A stretch of DNA of 64,000 nucleotides from Kineothrix sp. IPX-CK (GCF_039134705.1 NZ_CP146256.1:3162001-3226000); one strand, 5' to 3'. Shown: positions 33,208-42,593, numbered from the stretch's first letter. Program-made: numbers and translations. The notes: generated by a model not told the origin, from the letters alone.

Positions 33208-34401
33208 TTAAAATCTTTGGCAGACCCATGCCGGATTACCTTCTGCACCGGTCAACATCTCTTTTCCCCGTATCCAGTCTTCGGTTACCGCCGCATATTT
33301 CACGCACCTTCTCGTTCCCCAGCTATATGCCACATGGATCAATCCGTCTTTTCCCTGCATCATTACCGGATATTCATAACGACGATTATTGATATCGTTC
33401 CATGCGCCGGTAAAGCCTTCTCCGGGCTCTATCGTTCTGCGGTACGGCCACGTTACTCCTCCGTCCTCCGATATCGCAAGAGCGATCGGGCTCCTTTGAA
33501 AGGGCCATACTGTCTTGCCAATCTCATCATTATACCTGACCGGATTGTATACAAGGCCAATCGCTCCGCTCTCCAGCTTGATGGCGGAAATGCTTGAGTT
33601 GTTGTTCGGAAGCTCTGTACGTACAGGTATTGTCCAGCTATCTCCATAGTCCTCCGATGTAGATATATAGATGTTATCCGCAAACCGGCTGCGGAAAATA
33701 GCTACCAGCCGCCCGGCTTCCTTCTCTATAATATTCGCATGCACCCGGCCTGCACTGTCCGGTATTTCTACCGTTCTCCAGCTCTTTCCCCGGTCATCGG
33801 ATATTTGTACTACCGTAATATCGCTGCCGTTACGGGTCTCATCCGAAAAGCATATCCAGTTGCCGAATATCCATCTTCCATTGGACAATATTTGGATCTT
33901 CTGCCTGCAAAAAGAGCCTTCTCTGGAAAACATGGTCTCTGTCGGTCCCCATGTATAGCCGTTATCCATGGATTTTTTACAGCGAATCTCCGCCGTATAC
34001 TGTAAATTAAAATTAGGGCTCATATCCTCAGTGCGCGATACCTGAGCGGTATACATTACCCATATCTCCCCTTCGGGTGTCAGAAATAATGACGGATTCT
34101 GCTCCGAACGGCTAGGATCGTCCGATATCATCACAGGCACCGACCACTTGCTTTCCCCATTCTTTAGCCTTGATAATACGATGCTGATATCCGCATTCCC
34201 TTCATCCGACCCCGCAAACCAGCAACAGAGAATATCTCCGTTCTCAAGCTCCAAAAGGTCTGCCGCATGGCAGCTCGCATAGGGATTGGGAATCAATGCT
34301 TCCACCGTATCCAGTAAATTATTATGATATAAAGCTCCATTTTCTTCTAATACATTTAATTCTATATATTCTCTGCTCATTTTAATAACCATGCCTTTCA
34401 T
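33208..34401 (-). CDS. Sialidase-like (BNR-repeat beta-propeller) glycoside hydrolase
   Basis: The 397-residue protein is a sialidase-fold beta-propeller with four Asp-box-like repeats: SMDNGYTWGP, SDDRGKSWRT, SEDYGDSWTI and SEDGGVTWPY. GH33-type enzymes release terminal 2-keto-3-deoxy acids such as sialic acid, KDN or Kdo. An N-terminal arginine and the MYTAQVSR and RVHANIIE segments may be parts of the active site, but I cannot confirm the arginine triad. There is no signal peptide, so it would act on imported oligosaccharide. It is the last catabolic gene after the LplABC-type transporter. The start may instead be the ATG at 34380 (MSREYIELN). Confidence 0.75.
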   Translation of the reverse strand: MKGMVIKMSREYIELNVLEENGALYHNNLLDTVEALIPNPYASCHAADLLELENGDILCCWFAGSDEGNADISIVLSRLKNGESKWSVPVMISDDPSRSEQNPSLFLTPEGEIWVMYTAQVSRTEDMSPNFNLQYTAEIRCKKSMDNGYTWGPTETMFSREGSFCRQKIQILSNGRWIFGNWICFSDETRNGSDITVVQISDDRGKSWRTVEIPDSAGRVHANIIEKEAGRLVAIFRSRFADNIYISTSEDYGDSWTIPVRTELPNNNSSISAIKLESGAIGLVYNPVRYNDEIGKTVWPFQRSPIALAISEDGGVTWPYRRTIEPGEGFTGAWNDINNRRYEYPVMMQGKDGLIHVAYSWGTRRCVKYAAVTEDWIRGKEMLTGAEGNPAWVCQRF

Positions 34402-34414
34402 TTTAACCTAGTTG

Positions 34415-35308
34415 TCATCCCTTTACTGCGCCTATCAGGATGCCCTTCTTAAAATACTTCTGAACAAACGGATACACGCATACAATCGGTACCATTGCTA
34501 CAAATACCGCAGCAGCTTTCAAGTTCTGCTGATTCAAGGTTATACCGTTTTGCACCGTATTTCTAAACGTCGTTCCGGCAGTTCCTTCTGTAATAACGAT
34601 TTGCTTAAGCACCTGCTGAATCGTCTTTAGGCTTTCCGATTTCAAATATATCTGTGGATTCAAATACTGGTTCCATATAGAAACAGCATAAAACATCGCA
34701 ATAGTAGCCACGATAGGCTTCGACAGAGGAATAAATATCTGGGACAATATCTTAAAATCATTAGCCCCATCCATAAAGGCCGCCTCTTCCAGCTCTCCCG
34801 GCAGTCCCTCCAAAAAGGTCTTGCAGATGATCAGGAACTGAGTATTGATAGCGCCGGGAAGGATCATGACCAGCGGATTATCCACAAAGCCCAGGCCGCT
34901 GTAAATAATATACTGAGGTATGATACCAGCCTCAAATACCCACGTTATGACAAATAAACTCATAATAAAGTTTCTGCCCTTCACCCTCGGTCTTGAGAGG
35001 GCATATGCAGTAAAATAAGTAAAGACAACGGAACAAAGTGTCCCCAAAAACGTATAAATAAATGAATTCTTGAGTCCTGTGAAAACATTTAATTTTTTAT
35101 TCGTAAAAATATATTTAAAAGCTTCCAGATTAAATCCTTTCGGCAGAAAGGTAACCTGTCCTCTGGACAAAAAAGTACCGTCACTGCAGGCCACAAAGAA
35201 AATGTACAAAAAAGGATATACACACAATGCCGCCACAAACAGCAATACCGCATTATTTACAATGTCAAAGGATTTTATTTGCTTTTTATTCTTATTCATT
35301 CTTTGCAC
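34415..35308 (-). CDS. Oligosaccharide ABC transporter permease, LplC/YesQ type
   Basis: The 297-residue membrane protein has six helices, the ATPase-contact loop EEAAFMDGANDFKILSQIFIPLSKP near 185-210 and the C-terminal KKGILIGAVKG typical of this group. LplC/YtcP/YesQ-type permeases often serve pectin-derived or uronate-containing oligosaccharides. It pairs with the permease encoded 17 bases upstream. The start is GTG at 35308 or ATG at 35299; the ribosome site is weak for both. No ATPase gene accompanies it. Confidence 0.9.
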   Translation of the reverse strand: MQRMNKNKKQIKSFDIVNNAVLLFVAALCVYPFLYIFFVACSDGTFLSRGQVTFLPKGFNLEAFKYIFTNKKLNVFTGLKNSFIYTFLGTLCSVVFTYFTAYALSRPRVKGRNFIMSLFVITWVFEAGIIPQYIIYSGLGFVDNPLVMILPGAINTQFLIICKTFLEGLPGELEEAAFMDGANDFKILSQIFIPLSKPIVATIAMFYAVSIWNQYLNPQIYLKSESLKTIQQVLKQIVITEGTAGTTFRNTVQNGITLNQQNLKAAAVFVAMVPIVCVYPFVQKYFKKGILIGAVKG

Positions 35309-35325
35309 TTATGCCACATCCTTTC

Positions 35326-36273
35326 TTAGAACAGCCTGGTTTCGGAATATTTCTTTGCCAATTTGTTCGCAATAATAACCAGTGCAAAGGCAATTACCGA
35401 TTTCACGAGATTTACCGCAGTACCATAACTATAATCCGGAAATCCCGTTGATTGGAAAGCTATCCTGTATACGTAAGTCTGTATCACATCCGCCGTTTCA
35501 TATACGCTCTGATTGTACATAAGCAGAATCCGGTCCAGATCAACAGTAAATACATTACCGATGCTGATAATCAGCATAGTTATGATCGAGGTAGAAATTG
35601 ACGGCAGGGTAATATGAAACATCTTCTGCCAGCGGTTGGCGCCGTCTGCTTCTGCTGCCTCATAAAGTGCAGGATCGATCGAAGTCATTGCCGCAAGATA
35701 GATAACGGCCGAATAACCGAACGTCTGCCATATTTGAAGAAAAATATACAACGGTCTGAACCATTCAGGTTTCGACATAAAATAAACCGCGTCTCCTCCA
35801 AAGGCTTTTATAATACTATTTACCAATCCATACGAGGGCGAGAGCAAGGTGTACAGGATACTGACCATAACGGCCGAAGAAATAAAATACGGAAGAAAAC
35901 TGAGGGACTGCACCGAATTCTTCACAAATTTTACTCTCACTTCATTTAAGAACAGCGAAAAGATAATGGGAATCGGAAACACCACCACGATGGACAACAC
36001 AGCAAGAATTACCGTATTTTTTATTAATTTCAGCATATACGCATCCTGAAAAATCCGCACAAAATTTTCTAACCCTACCCATTTGCTTCCCAGGATTCCC
36101 TGAAATGCGCTAAAATTCTGAAACGCAATCACCATGCCCCCCACAGGACCCAGCTTAAACAGAATCAGGCTTAATACACCGGGCAGCAGCAACAGATAAA
36201 GTATATAATTTCTCTTAATATCTTTTACGAACCTCACCGGAAGGCTCTCCACATTTTTTCTTTTCGTTTCCAC
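35326..36273 (-). CDS. Oligosaccharide ABC transporter permease, LplB/YesP type
   Basis: This 315-residue membrane protein has the N-terminal IKRNYILYLLLLPGVLSLILFKLGPV segment characteristic of LplB-type permeases and the EAA loop YEAAEADGANRWQKMFHITLPSI near 205-227. It forms the channel with the downstream LplC-type partner. The start is GTG at 36273, seven bases after GGAG. A strong stem-loop (36293-36321) lies between the binding-protein gene and this gene. Confidence 0.9.
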   Translation of the reverse strand: METKRKNVESLPVRFVKDIKRNYILYLLLLPGVLSLILFKLGPVGGMVIAFQNFSAFQGILGSKWVGLENFVRIFQDAYMLKLIKNTVILAVLSIVVVFPIPIIFSLFLNEVRVKFVKNSVQSLSFLPYFISSAVMVSILYTLLSPSYGLVNSIIKAFGGDAVYFMSKPEWFRPLYIFLQIWQTFGYSAVIYLAAMTSIDPALYEAAEADGANRWQKMFHITLPSISTSIITMLIISIGNVFTVDLDRILLMYNQSVYETADVIQTYVYRIAFQSTGFPDYSYGTAVNLVKSVIAFALVIIANKLAKKYSETRLF

Positions 36274-36292
36274 AGGCTTACTCCTTTAAGGC

Positions 36293-36321
36293 CGGGATAT
36301 GCACTTTACATGCATATCCCG
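36293..36321 (-). promoter_or_regulatory. Stem-loop after the binding-protein gene (LplABC-type operon)
   Basis: CGGGATATGC and GCATATCCCG form a perfect 10-bp stem with a 9-base loop, 15 bases after the stop of the binding-protein gene. No long T tract follows. Such loops commonly stabilise the upstream message so that binding protein exceeds permease. Confidence 0.65.
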
Positions 36322-36335
36322 TGCTTGTAATGCTT

Positions 36336-37958
36336 TTATTCTCCGTATGTGCTACGGAATGCTTCTAACTGAATCTCTTCTATTCTGGTTAATCCCAAAT
36401 CATTCATTTCCTGCTGGAAGTCAGACCATTGCTCCAAAGGCCTCGTTCCATTAATAAACTGCGTGATACCCGCGATTTCCGCATCATATACCGATGATAC
36501 AAGATTGGTCAGCTCTGCTGTCTGCTCGTCCGTATAAATAATATTGTATGCAGGAAGCAAATTGTCATCCGTAAACAGACGTGTTGCAGCTTCCACTACC
36601 ATAGGACCGTTCCATGAATAGAACGCTGTGCTGTCAATCGGTTTCACTACAGTCATCCGGTCGCTTAAGAATGACCATCTGGGTTCTCCTTCGGGAGTGG
36701 CTTCCTCTGTAGAGTAATCTACGATAAACTTATTACTTCCGTCTACTGTTTCAAAGCTTTCGCCCTCTATTCCCCAGTTCGCTAAAACCTGTCCTTCTTC
36801 ACTGTAGAAATAATCGATAAATTGTAAGATAGTAATAGCTGTTTCTTCGCTCACATTAGCATTGATCGATGTTGCAATTTTTTCATTATAAGGAAGATCT
36901 GTCTGTACTTTCATTGTATTGCCGTCTTTGTCCTTCAGATAGTCCAGAACAACGATAGAGTAATCCGGGTCAGCCTGCGGTCCGCCGTTATCGAGGAACC
37001 ACTGGGGGCGTGTATAATAATCGAAAGCAAACGACGCATCTCCGTTTATCATAGCTGCTTCCCAATCACCTTCACTGAATGCACCGGCAACCCATTCCGG
37101 ATTGATCAGTCCTTCATCATACCATGTCTTCATCGTTTCAATCATGGTATATGCTTCATCCGACATAATATCGAATCCCTGATCTTTTGCATGATTCAGG
37201 TAAATACCGTTGGATTCATCGGCAGAGATGTTGTTCTCACAGCCGAACCACGCCTGAAAACGCACATAGGAATCGCGGCCTGACAACGGATAGTAGTTCT
37301 GGTTGTCTTTTCCATAGTAAGCCTTTAAGGTACGTAATGCTTCCGTAAAATCTTCTACCGTTACGATGCTTGCCGGATCAATACCTGCTTTCGTCAGATG
37401 ATCCTCTCTTGCGAAAAGGAAATCCGCCAGAACAGGAGTTTCTTTCGGCAGTCCGTAAATGCTGCCGTTTTCATTTGTTATCAGATTGGTATAATCCGGA
37501 TTCGCATCCAGGTAAGCCTGCAAATTAGGCGCATACTCCTTAATCAGCGGAGCCATATCCAAAAATGCTCCCTGAGCGCCATATACATTGGACTGTGCCA
37601 ATTTACACATAGTAGCATCGGGCAATGACTTGCTGATCAATCTCTGATCCACTTCCGCATAAACATCATCGAATTCTTCGGGACCTACTACATACTCAAC
37701 GGTTACTCCGGTTCTTTTTTCCGCCTCTGCATACCACTTAAGCTCTTTAATCCAATCGATATAAGTAGAACGCATAAACATGGTATAAGTTTTTGTTCCT
37801 TCTGCACTTGTACTTTCTGTATCCGTTTGTGCAGTATTGTCTGTTGATTCCTGTGCCGCATCCTGGCTTGTACCCGCCGAATTTCCGCAGCCTGTTAGAA
37901 CTGTGCCCAGCATTGTTATTCCCAACAATACAGCTGTAGCTTTTTTAATACCTTTCAT
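36336..37958 (-). CDS. Extracellular solute-binding lipoprotein, LplA/YtcQ type
   Basis: The 540-residue protein starts MKGIKKATAVLLGITMLGTVLTGCGNS, a lipoprotein signal with lipobox LTGC, followed by a Thr/Ser/Glu-rich linker and a large solute-binding domain. The length above 500 and the partner permeases fit the LplA/YtcQ group that binds larger or acidic oligosaccharides. GGAGG stands before the ATG. The gene begins 23 bases after the pdxA-like gene, so transport and the acid-sugar enzymes are one operon. The ligand is unknown; see the Dha proposal in findings. Confidence 0.92.
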   Translation of the reverse strand: MKGIKKATAVLLGITMLGTVLTGCGNSAGTSQDAAQESTDNTAQTDTESTSAEGTKTYTMFMRSTYIDWIKELKWYAEAEKRTGVTVEYVVGPEEFDDVYAEVDQRLISKSLPDATMCKLAQSNVYGAQGAFLDMAPLIKEYAPNLQAYLDANPDYTNLITNENGSIYGLPKETPVLADFLFAREDHLTKAGIDPASIVTVEDFTEALRTLKAYYGKDNQNYYPLSGRDSYVRFQAWFGCENNISADESNGIYLNHAKDQGFDIMSDEAYTMIETMKTWYDEGLINPEWVAGAFSEGDWEAAMINGDASFAFDYYTRPQWFLDNGGPQADPDYSIVVLDYLKDKDGNTMKVQTDLPYNEKIATSINANVSEETAITILQFIDYFYSEEGQVLANWGIEGESFETVDGSNKFIVDYSTEEATPEGEPRWSFLSDRMTVVKPIDSTAFYSWNGPMVVEAATRLFTDDNLLPAYNIIYTDEQTAELTNLVSSVYDAEIAGITQFINGTRPLEQWSDFQQEMNDLGLTRIEEIQLEAFRSTYGE

Positions 37959-37981
37959 AACTTTACCTCCATTTTTTTAAT

Positions 37982-39028
37982 TTATATCATTCGGTTCTGT
38001 ATATTGGAATTTAATGCAAAACCGATTGCATACTCTATTGCATTTATAAGACTTAGTTCATTGGCGCTTCCTTTGCCGACCTGATCGAACGCAGTACCGT
38101 GATCTACGGAGGTCCGTATGATCGGAAGTCCAAGGGTAATGTTCACACCTTCCACCGCATCCCATTTCTGTGCTTCGCTGTTGTAGACAAAGCCTGCCAT
38201 CTTTAACGGGATATGCCCTTGATCGTGGTACATGGCTACTACAATATCGTACCAGCCGCCTCTCGCTTTTGAGAACACCGTATCCGGAGGAACCGGTCCT
38301 TGTACATGAATTCCTTCTGCCTCCGCCGCTCTAATGGCAGGCGTAATTTCTTCTATCTCTTCTCTTCCAAAAAGGCCGCCTTCTCCGCAGTGTGGATTCA
38401 ATCCTGCCACTGCTATTCTCGGCTTTTCTATGCCCATGCTCCTGCATGCCTCATCTGCAATCCGGATAACTTCCAGAACGCGCTCCTTCTTCACCCGGTC
38501 ACAGGCCTCCCTGAGGGACACATGAGTAGACACGTGTACCACCCTGAGATTATGATGAGCCAGCATCATCGTGTATTTTTTCGTCCCGGTATACTCTGCA
38601 TAAATCTCCGTATGTCCGGAAAAATGATAACCTGCCAGATTTATCGCTTCTTTATTCAGTGCATTGGTGACCGTAGCATCTATCTCTTTTTTCATCGCCA
38701 GCTCAATCACTTTTTTAACATATCCGAAGGCTGCCGTTCCCGCCATAGAAGATACTTTGCTAAGCTCCAGTTTGTCCGCATCCACCAGCCCCATATCCAG
38801 CACATCGATAACTCCCTGCCGGTATAAACCCTCATGCGGGCTTGTTACTTTGTGAACCGATATATCGTTACGGCCAAGTTCCTGCAGCGCCATATCCATG
38901 ATCCGTGCGTCTCCAATTACAAGCGGTCTGCATTTATCATATAGTTCTTTCCTGCTTAATGCTTTTACTGTTATCTCAGGTCCGATACTCGCCGGATCTC
39001 CCATTGTTATGCCAATCGTAGGTTTCAT
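37982..39028 (-). CDS. PdxA2-like 4-phospho-tetronate dehydrogenase
   Basis: This 348-residue protein belongs to the PdxA family: GITMGDPASIGPEI at the N-terminus and the metal-binding MYHDQGHIPLK (about 248-258) and HxGHTE-like YHFSGHTEIYAEY segments. PdxA itself oxidises 4-phosphohydroxy-L-threonine in vitamin B6 synthesis. PdxA2 paralogues next to DUF1537 kinases oxidise D-threonate- or D-erythronate-4-phosphate, and the product decarboxylates to DHAP. The adjacent DUF1537 gene and the lack of other B6 genes favour PdxA2. It is in the middle of the catabolic operon. Confidence 0.9.
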   Translation of the reverse strand: MKPTIGITMGDPASIGPEITVKALSRKELYDKCRPLVIGDARIMDMALQELGRNDISVHKVTSPHEGLYRQGVIDVLDMGLVDADKLELSKVSSMAGTAAFGYVKKVIELAMKKEIDATVTNALNKEAINLAGYHFSGHTEIYAEYTGTKKYTMMLAHHNLRVVHVSTHVSLREACDRVKKERVLEVIRIADEACRSMGIEKPRIAVAGLNPHCGEGGLFGREEIEEITPAIRAAEAEGIHVQGPVPPDTVFSKARGGWYDIVVAMYHDQGHIPLKMAGFVYNSEAQKWDAVEGVNITLGLPIIRTSVDHGTAFDQVGKGSANELSLINAIEYAIGFALNSNIQNRMI

Positions 39029-39042
39029 ACTCTCATCCCTCT

Positions 39043-39948
39043 TCAGCAGATATTCTTTGTTTTGTTTTCATCCAGTACTTTACGGACAGCCTGTACGCCT
39101 TCCTCCGATATGCGGCAGAACGGTTTTCTGCATTTTCCCACGGGATATCCGAGCATTTCCACAGCCATCTTAACAATCGTGTTAGGATTGCCATATTGGA
39201 AACAATTTCTGAACGAACGGATATTATCCTGATATTCTCTCGCCTTTTCAAGTTCTCCCGCCAGAAAGCACTCATATACCTTTACCATATTTTCAGGAAA
39301 TACATTGGCGCAACCTGCGATTCCTCCGGTTCCTCCTGCCAGCAGATTCCATAAAATCAAAGAATCATTTCCTGAAAGCACCGCAAAATCCTCATCCTTC
39401 GTACGCTCGATATACTGGAGCATATGATCGAAATTACCGCTGCTGTCTTTGGCTCCCGCAATGTTATCTATATGCGAAAGCCTTTCCACCGTTGCCGGAG
39501 CAATGGTATTGCCGGTTCTCGCGGGGATATTGTATAGTACGATGGGTAATTTCACCGCTTTGGCCACTGCCTCATAATGTTCCGCCAGTTCTTCCTGAGA
39601 AGCTTGTGCAAAGGAAGGGGTTATAACGGAGAGCACATCCGCACCGATGGCCTGTGCTGTTTGTGACAGCTTTATTGTTTCCTTCGTACTGATGCATCCC
39701 GTTCCCGCATAAACGGGAACCTGCCCCTTTACTTCATCCACAACCACCGTTAAAATAAGTTCTTTTTCCTTTTCGCTTAAAATATACCCTTCTCCATTAG
39801 TCCCTAACGGAAATATTCCGTGTACTCCGGCTTTTAAAAGCCTTTTCACCTGATTGCGAAGCTCCGTTTCATTCACGCTTTCATCTTCGTTCATCGGTGT
39901 GATAATCGGAGGAATGATTCCTTTTATCAATTTTTTCCATTCAGACAT
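39043..39948 (-). CDS. DHDPS-family pyruvate-dependent aldolase
   Basis: The 301-residue (beta/alpha)8 enzyme has GTNGEG near residues 49-54, the conserved tyrosine in YNIPARTGN near 137-145 and the Schiff-base lysine in IAGAKDSSGNF near 164. This family includes DapA, N-acetylneuraminate lyase and 2-keto-3-deoxy-acid aldolases. GTNGEG instead of GTTGE and the operon partners argue against lysine synthesis. I infer a catabolic retro-aldolase releasing pyruvate from a 2-keto-3-deoxy acid. AAAGGAG precedes the ATG. The true substrate needs assay. Confidence 0.88.
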   Translation of the reverse strand: MSEWKKLIKGIIPPIITPMNEDESVNETELRNQVKRLLKAGVHGIFPLGTNGEGYILSEKEKELILTVVVDEVKGQVPVYAGTGCISTKETIKLSQTAQAIGADVLSVITPSFAQASQEELAEHYEAVAKAVKLPIVLYNIPARTGNTIAPATVERLSHIDNIAGAKDSSGNFDHMLQYIERTKDEDFAVLSGNDSLILWNLLAGGTGGIAGCANVFPENMVKVYECFLAGELEKAREYQDNIRSFRNCFQYGNPNTIVKMAVEMLGYPVGKCRKPFCRISEEGVQAVRKVLDENKTKNIC

Positions 39949-39960
39949 TTCACGACTCCT

Positions 39961-41112
39961 TTACATAATCTGCATATATAAATTCCTGGCATCCTGAGCG
40001 GTCACCATCTTCTTATTGTTTACCAGAAGGCGCTGCACTTCCATGCCGGACCTTGTAAGCTCCTCCAGATCCTCCTGTCCTATGCCATAAGCCTTCAGGC
40101 TATCCGGTATCTCCAGCCGCTTTATTATTTCGCTCATCCGCCCTATGACCCAGTCCGCTTTTTCTTCATCGTTTTTTTTCTCTTTTCCTTCTACCGCATC
40201 GTATACTTGTGCCAGTTCGCTCATACATGCTTCTTTATTGAACTTCATGACCGGCAGGAGCATCATCGCATTGGAAACACCATGGGGGATGTGGTATTTT
40301 CCGCCAAGTGGATAGGAAAGAGCATGTACCGCCGTGGTTCCCGATGCGGTAATAGCAACTCCTCCATAAAAGGCCGCCAAAAGCATGCTGCTTTTTTCCT
40401 TCAGCGCGGTTCTGTCCTCACACGCCTTTTCAATATTGGCAAAAATGAGCCTGAGTGCCTCCATTGCGAACATATTACTGAATGGATTGGCCTTATTGGA
40501 GGTATAACATTCAATTGCATGGGCAAGTGCATCGATTCCTGTAGCCGCCGCAATCTTCTTCGGCAATCCGGCCGTCATGCGGCCGTCCAAAATCACATAA
40601 TCAGGTACCATTTCTTCATTTACGATCCCTACCTTCAATTCCTTCTCCGGCACCGCGACAATCGCATTAGGAGTAGCTTCTGCTCCCGTTCCCGCTGTTG
40701 TGGGAATCATAAGAGTCTTTACCGTCTTTCTTCCGATTGAAGGATTCTCCAGCAGATCCTTAACCGTATAATCGTTCGTAGCTGCAATGGAAGATAATTT
40801 CGCCATATCCATGACGCTCCCTCCTCCAATCGCAATTATGAAATCCGAACCGCTCTCCTTAAAAGAATCGATCGTCTTCTGTGCCTGTTCATAAGTCGGT
40901 TCCGACGGAATCTCATCTATCAAATGAATTTGAGCTCCGCTTTCTTTTAACAGCCCGAGAGGCTCCTCCAGTATACCGGCAGCTTCAATCCCTTTATCCG
41001 TAAATACAGCCGGCTTTTTATATTTATTTTTTATTAATTCAACTATTTTATCTAAAGCATGTTCTCCGCCGAACACTGCTCCCGGCATTTTCAGCTTGTA
41101 ATCTTCCAACAT
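39961..41112 (-). CDS. Iron-containing alcohol dehydrogenase
   Basis: The 383-residue group III (iron-dependent) alcohol dehydrogenase has the nucleotide motif AIGGGSVMDMAK near 96-107, AMIPTTAGTGAE-like MIPTTAGTGAEAT, and metal ligands in GIDALAHAIECYTS and the HALSYPLGGKYHIPHG segment. The family includes 4-hydroxybutyrate dehydrogenase, lactaldehyde reductase and 1,3-propanediol dehydrogenase. In this operon it could reduce a short aldehyde released by the aldolase. The ATG at 41112 has AGGAG eight bases upstream; the TTG at 41130 lies before that site and is rejected. Confidence 0.92.
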   Translation of the reverse strand: MLEDYKLKMPGAVFGGEHALDKIVELIKNKYKKPAVFTDKGIEAAGILEEPLGLLKESGAQIHLIDEIPSEPTYEQAQKTIDSFKESGSDFIIAIGGGSVMDMAKLSSIAATNDYTVKDLLENPSIGRKTVKTLMIPTTAGTGAEATPNAIVAVPEKELKVGIVNEEMVPDYVILDGRMTAGLPKKIAAATGIDALAHAIECYTSNKANPFSNMFAMEALRLIFANIEKACEDRTALKEKSSMLLAAFYGGVAITASGTTAVHALSYPLGGKYHIPHGVSNAMMLLPVMKFNKEACMSELAQVYDAVEGKEKKNDEEKADWVIGRMSEIIKRLEIPDSLKAYGIGQEDLEELTRSGMEVQRLLVNNKKMVTAQDARNLYMQIM

Positions 41113-41140
41113 ATTCTTCACTCCTATCAACCGCCTTATG

Positions 41141-42361
41141 CTAAATCAGTTCTCCTGCCACTTCCACCAGCAATTTCTCATCGCCGAAACCGCCCGACTT
41201 TGAAAGCACCCAGATATCCTTTTGTTCCATTCTCATAGAAGATAAAACCGTACCAGGTCTTATTTCACCGACCAGATTTATTTCTTTACAGCCCATCTGT
41301 TCTACCAAACCGAACAAGGTATCTCCTCCCGTAACCAGAACCGTATTGCACGCATCGCTGTTTACCAGTTTTTTTACTACCATTCCGAATATATCCGCTA
41401 TTTTTATTCTCACACTTTCATCCTCAAGACGCTTGTCCTTCGAAGTTCCGGTGTCGATCATAACTAAGGGGGATCTGCAAAGCTCCTTTTTTATGGACGA
41501 GATCCATTTCTGTCCCTCTTTCGTATCGAAATAGCCATCCTCCGTCTGCAGAGCCTTGTCTATGATATAGCGGGGGAATCCGCACTTGACTCCATATTCA
41601 ATCTGTCTTTGCGATATGGGATTCAAGCTTCCGCACACTACCAGGAGAGGCTTTTTTACATGAAGTTTTTCATTTTTCCCCGTTGTTAAATCCAGCAGCC
41701 CCGGCAGTACCGAAGCAACTCCCGCACAGCCCGCAATAATTCTTAACTTTCCCAGACACTTCAGGTCTCCTGCAACGCGTTCAATATCCTCTGCCGTTTC
41801 CGCATCGAAAATACCGATTGTCGGCTCTTTGGAATCTGCCTCATATCCCATCTTTTTCTCAATTACCTGAACATTCACCTTCGTATCCCGGAATAGATCT
41901 TTTATATCGGAGGATGTTACCGGTTCAAAGGGGTCTTTTCCGAATACCGTTTCGGCAATCGGTACGCCTTCTATATAGTGTATCCCTTTTCGTGTAACCC
42001 GGTTCATTGCCGGTAATGCCGGAATAAAAGGAAGGAAATTTTCTCCGCTGACTTCAAGAAGGGCCGCCAGCTCCATGCCTATGTTCCCGCGAAGTGCGGA
42101 ATCCGTTTTTTTGAAAATATGGGGTACTTTTTCTTTCAATGCTTTGGCCGCCAGTTTTACGACCATCCGGTAGGCTTCGTCGTGCGGCAGGTGCCTTGTT
42201 TCCGCATCGACAACTATTACATCCGCATCCTCTCGTTCCAGCTGCAAGCACTCGGCTTCTTTCCCTATAACGATCTTTGTCTGCGCCCCCTGTCCTGCAA
42301 ATTGTACTCCGGTATCTAGCGCACCCGTAAAATCATCTGCGATAAGCAATAGCTTGACCAT
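41141..42361 (-). CDS. Four-carbon acid sugar kinase (DUF1537; DtnK/OtnK family)
   Basis: The 406-residue kinase has the N-terminal acid-sugar-binding domain starting LLLIADDFTGALDTGVQFA and the C-terminal nucleotide-binding domain with LVTGGDTLFGLVEQM near 345-359. Characterised members phosphorylate D-threonate, D- or L-erythronate or similar four-carbon acids at the terminal hydroxyl, feeding PdxA2 or other enzymes. It is the first gene of the long operon, with GGAGG before the ATG and a sigma-A promoter about 80 bases upstream. The PrpR-type regulator is divergent. Confidence 0.93.
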   Translation of the reverse strand: MVKLLLIADDFTGALDTGVQFAGQGAQTKIVIGKEAECLQLEREDADVIVVDAETRHLPHDEAYRMVVKLAAKALKEKVPHIFKKTDSALRGNIGMELAALLEVSGENFLPFIPALPAMNRVTRKGIHYIEGVPIAETVFGKDPFEPVTSSDIKDLFRDTKVNVQVIEKKMGYEADSKEPTIGIFDAETAEDIERVAGDLKCLGKLRIIAGCAGVASVLPGLLDLTTGKNEKLHVKKPLLVVCGSLNPISQRQIEYGVKCGFPRYIIDKALQTEDGYFDTKEGQKWISSIKKELCRSPLVMIDTGTSKDKRLEDESVRIKIADIFGMVVKKLVNSDACNTVLVTGGDTLFGLVEQMGCKEINLVGEIRPGTVLSSMRMEQKDIWVLSKSGGFGDEKLLVEVAGELI

Positions 42362-42390
42362 ATCATTCCCCTCCGAGAATTCGTTTCATT

Positions 42391-42580
42391 TTGGAACGTT
42401 TTATTTTTTATCATTTAAACACTCCCTTGTTTTGTTTAATATTATCAAGTTATCTATTTCTTTTCAATACTTATTTGGTATATTTTTTGTTATTATTTGT
42501 TTTATTTTGAAACATTATCGTTTTATATTGATACATTTCATTTTTTGATGTAAAATATATTTTAAATTGAAACATTTTAG
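42391..42580. promoter_or_regulatory. Four TTGRAACRTTW-like boxes between the kinase operon and its regulator
   Basis: Related boxes occur at 42391-42403 (TTGGAACGTTTTA), about 42508-42520 (TTGAAACATTATC), 42529-42540 (TGATACATTTCA, itself near-palindromic) and 42567-42579 (TTGAAACATTTTA). They cluster upstream of the regulator and flank the kinase promoter, as expected for binding sites of the PrpR-type protein. No -24/-12 sigma-54 promoter was seen. Confidence 0.55.
42439..42467 (-). promoter_or_regulatory. Sigma-A-type promoter of the acid-sugar operon
   Basis: On the minus strand TTGAAA (42467-42462) is followed after 17 bases by TAATAT (42444-42439), about 80 bases before the kinase ATG. 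Confidence 0.6.
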
Positions 42581-42593
42581 AAAGGGAAATTTT

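Noticed and set aside
38300..38827. Open frame of 175 codons on the plus strand
   Set aside because: Antisense to the pdxA-like gene and without recognisable motifs.
39043..39948. Assignment as dapA of lysine synthesis
   Set aside because: Family membership is clear, but the GTNGEG variant and the catabolic operon make a biosynthetic role unlikely.
42362..42593. Sigma-54 promoter
   Set aside because: I looked for TGGCAC-N5-TTGCA-like elements on both strands because of the PrpR-type regulator and found none.
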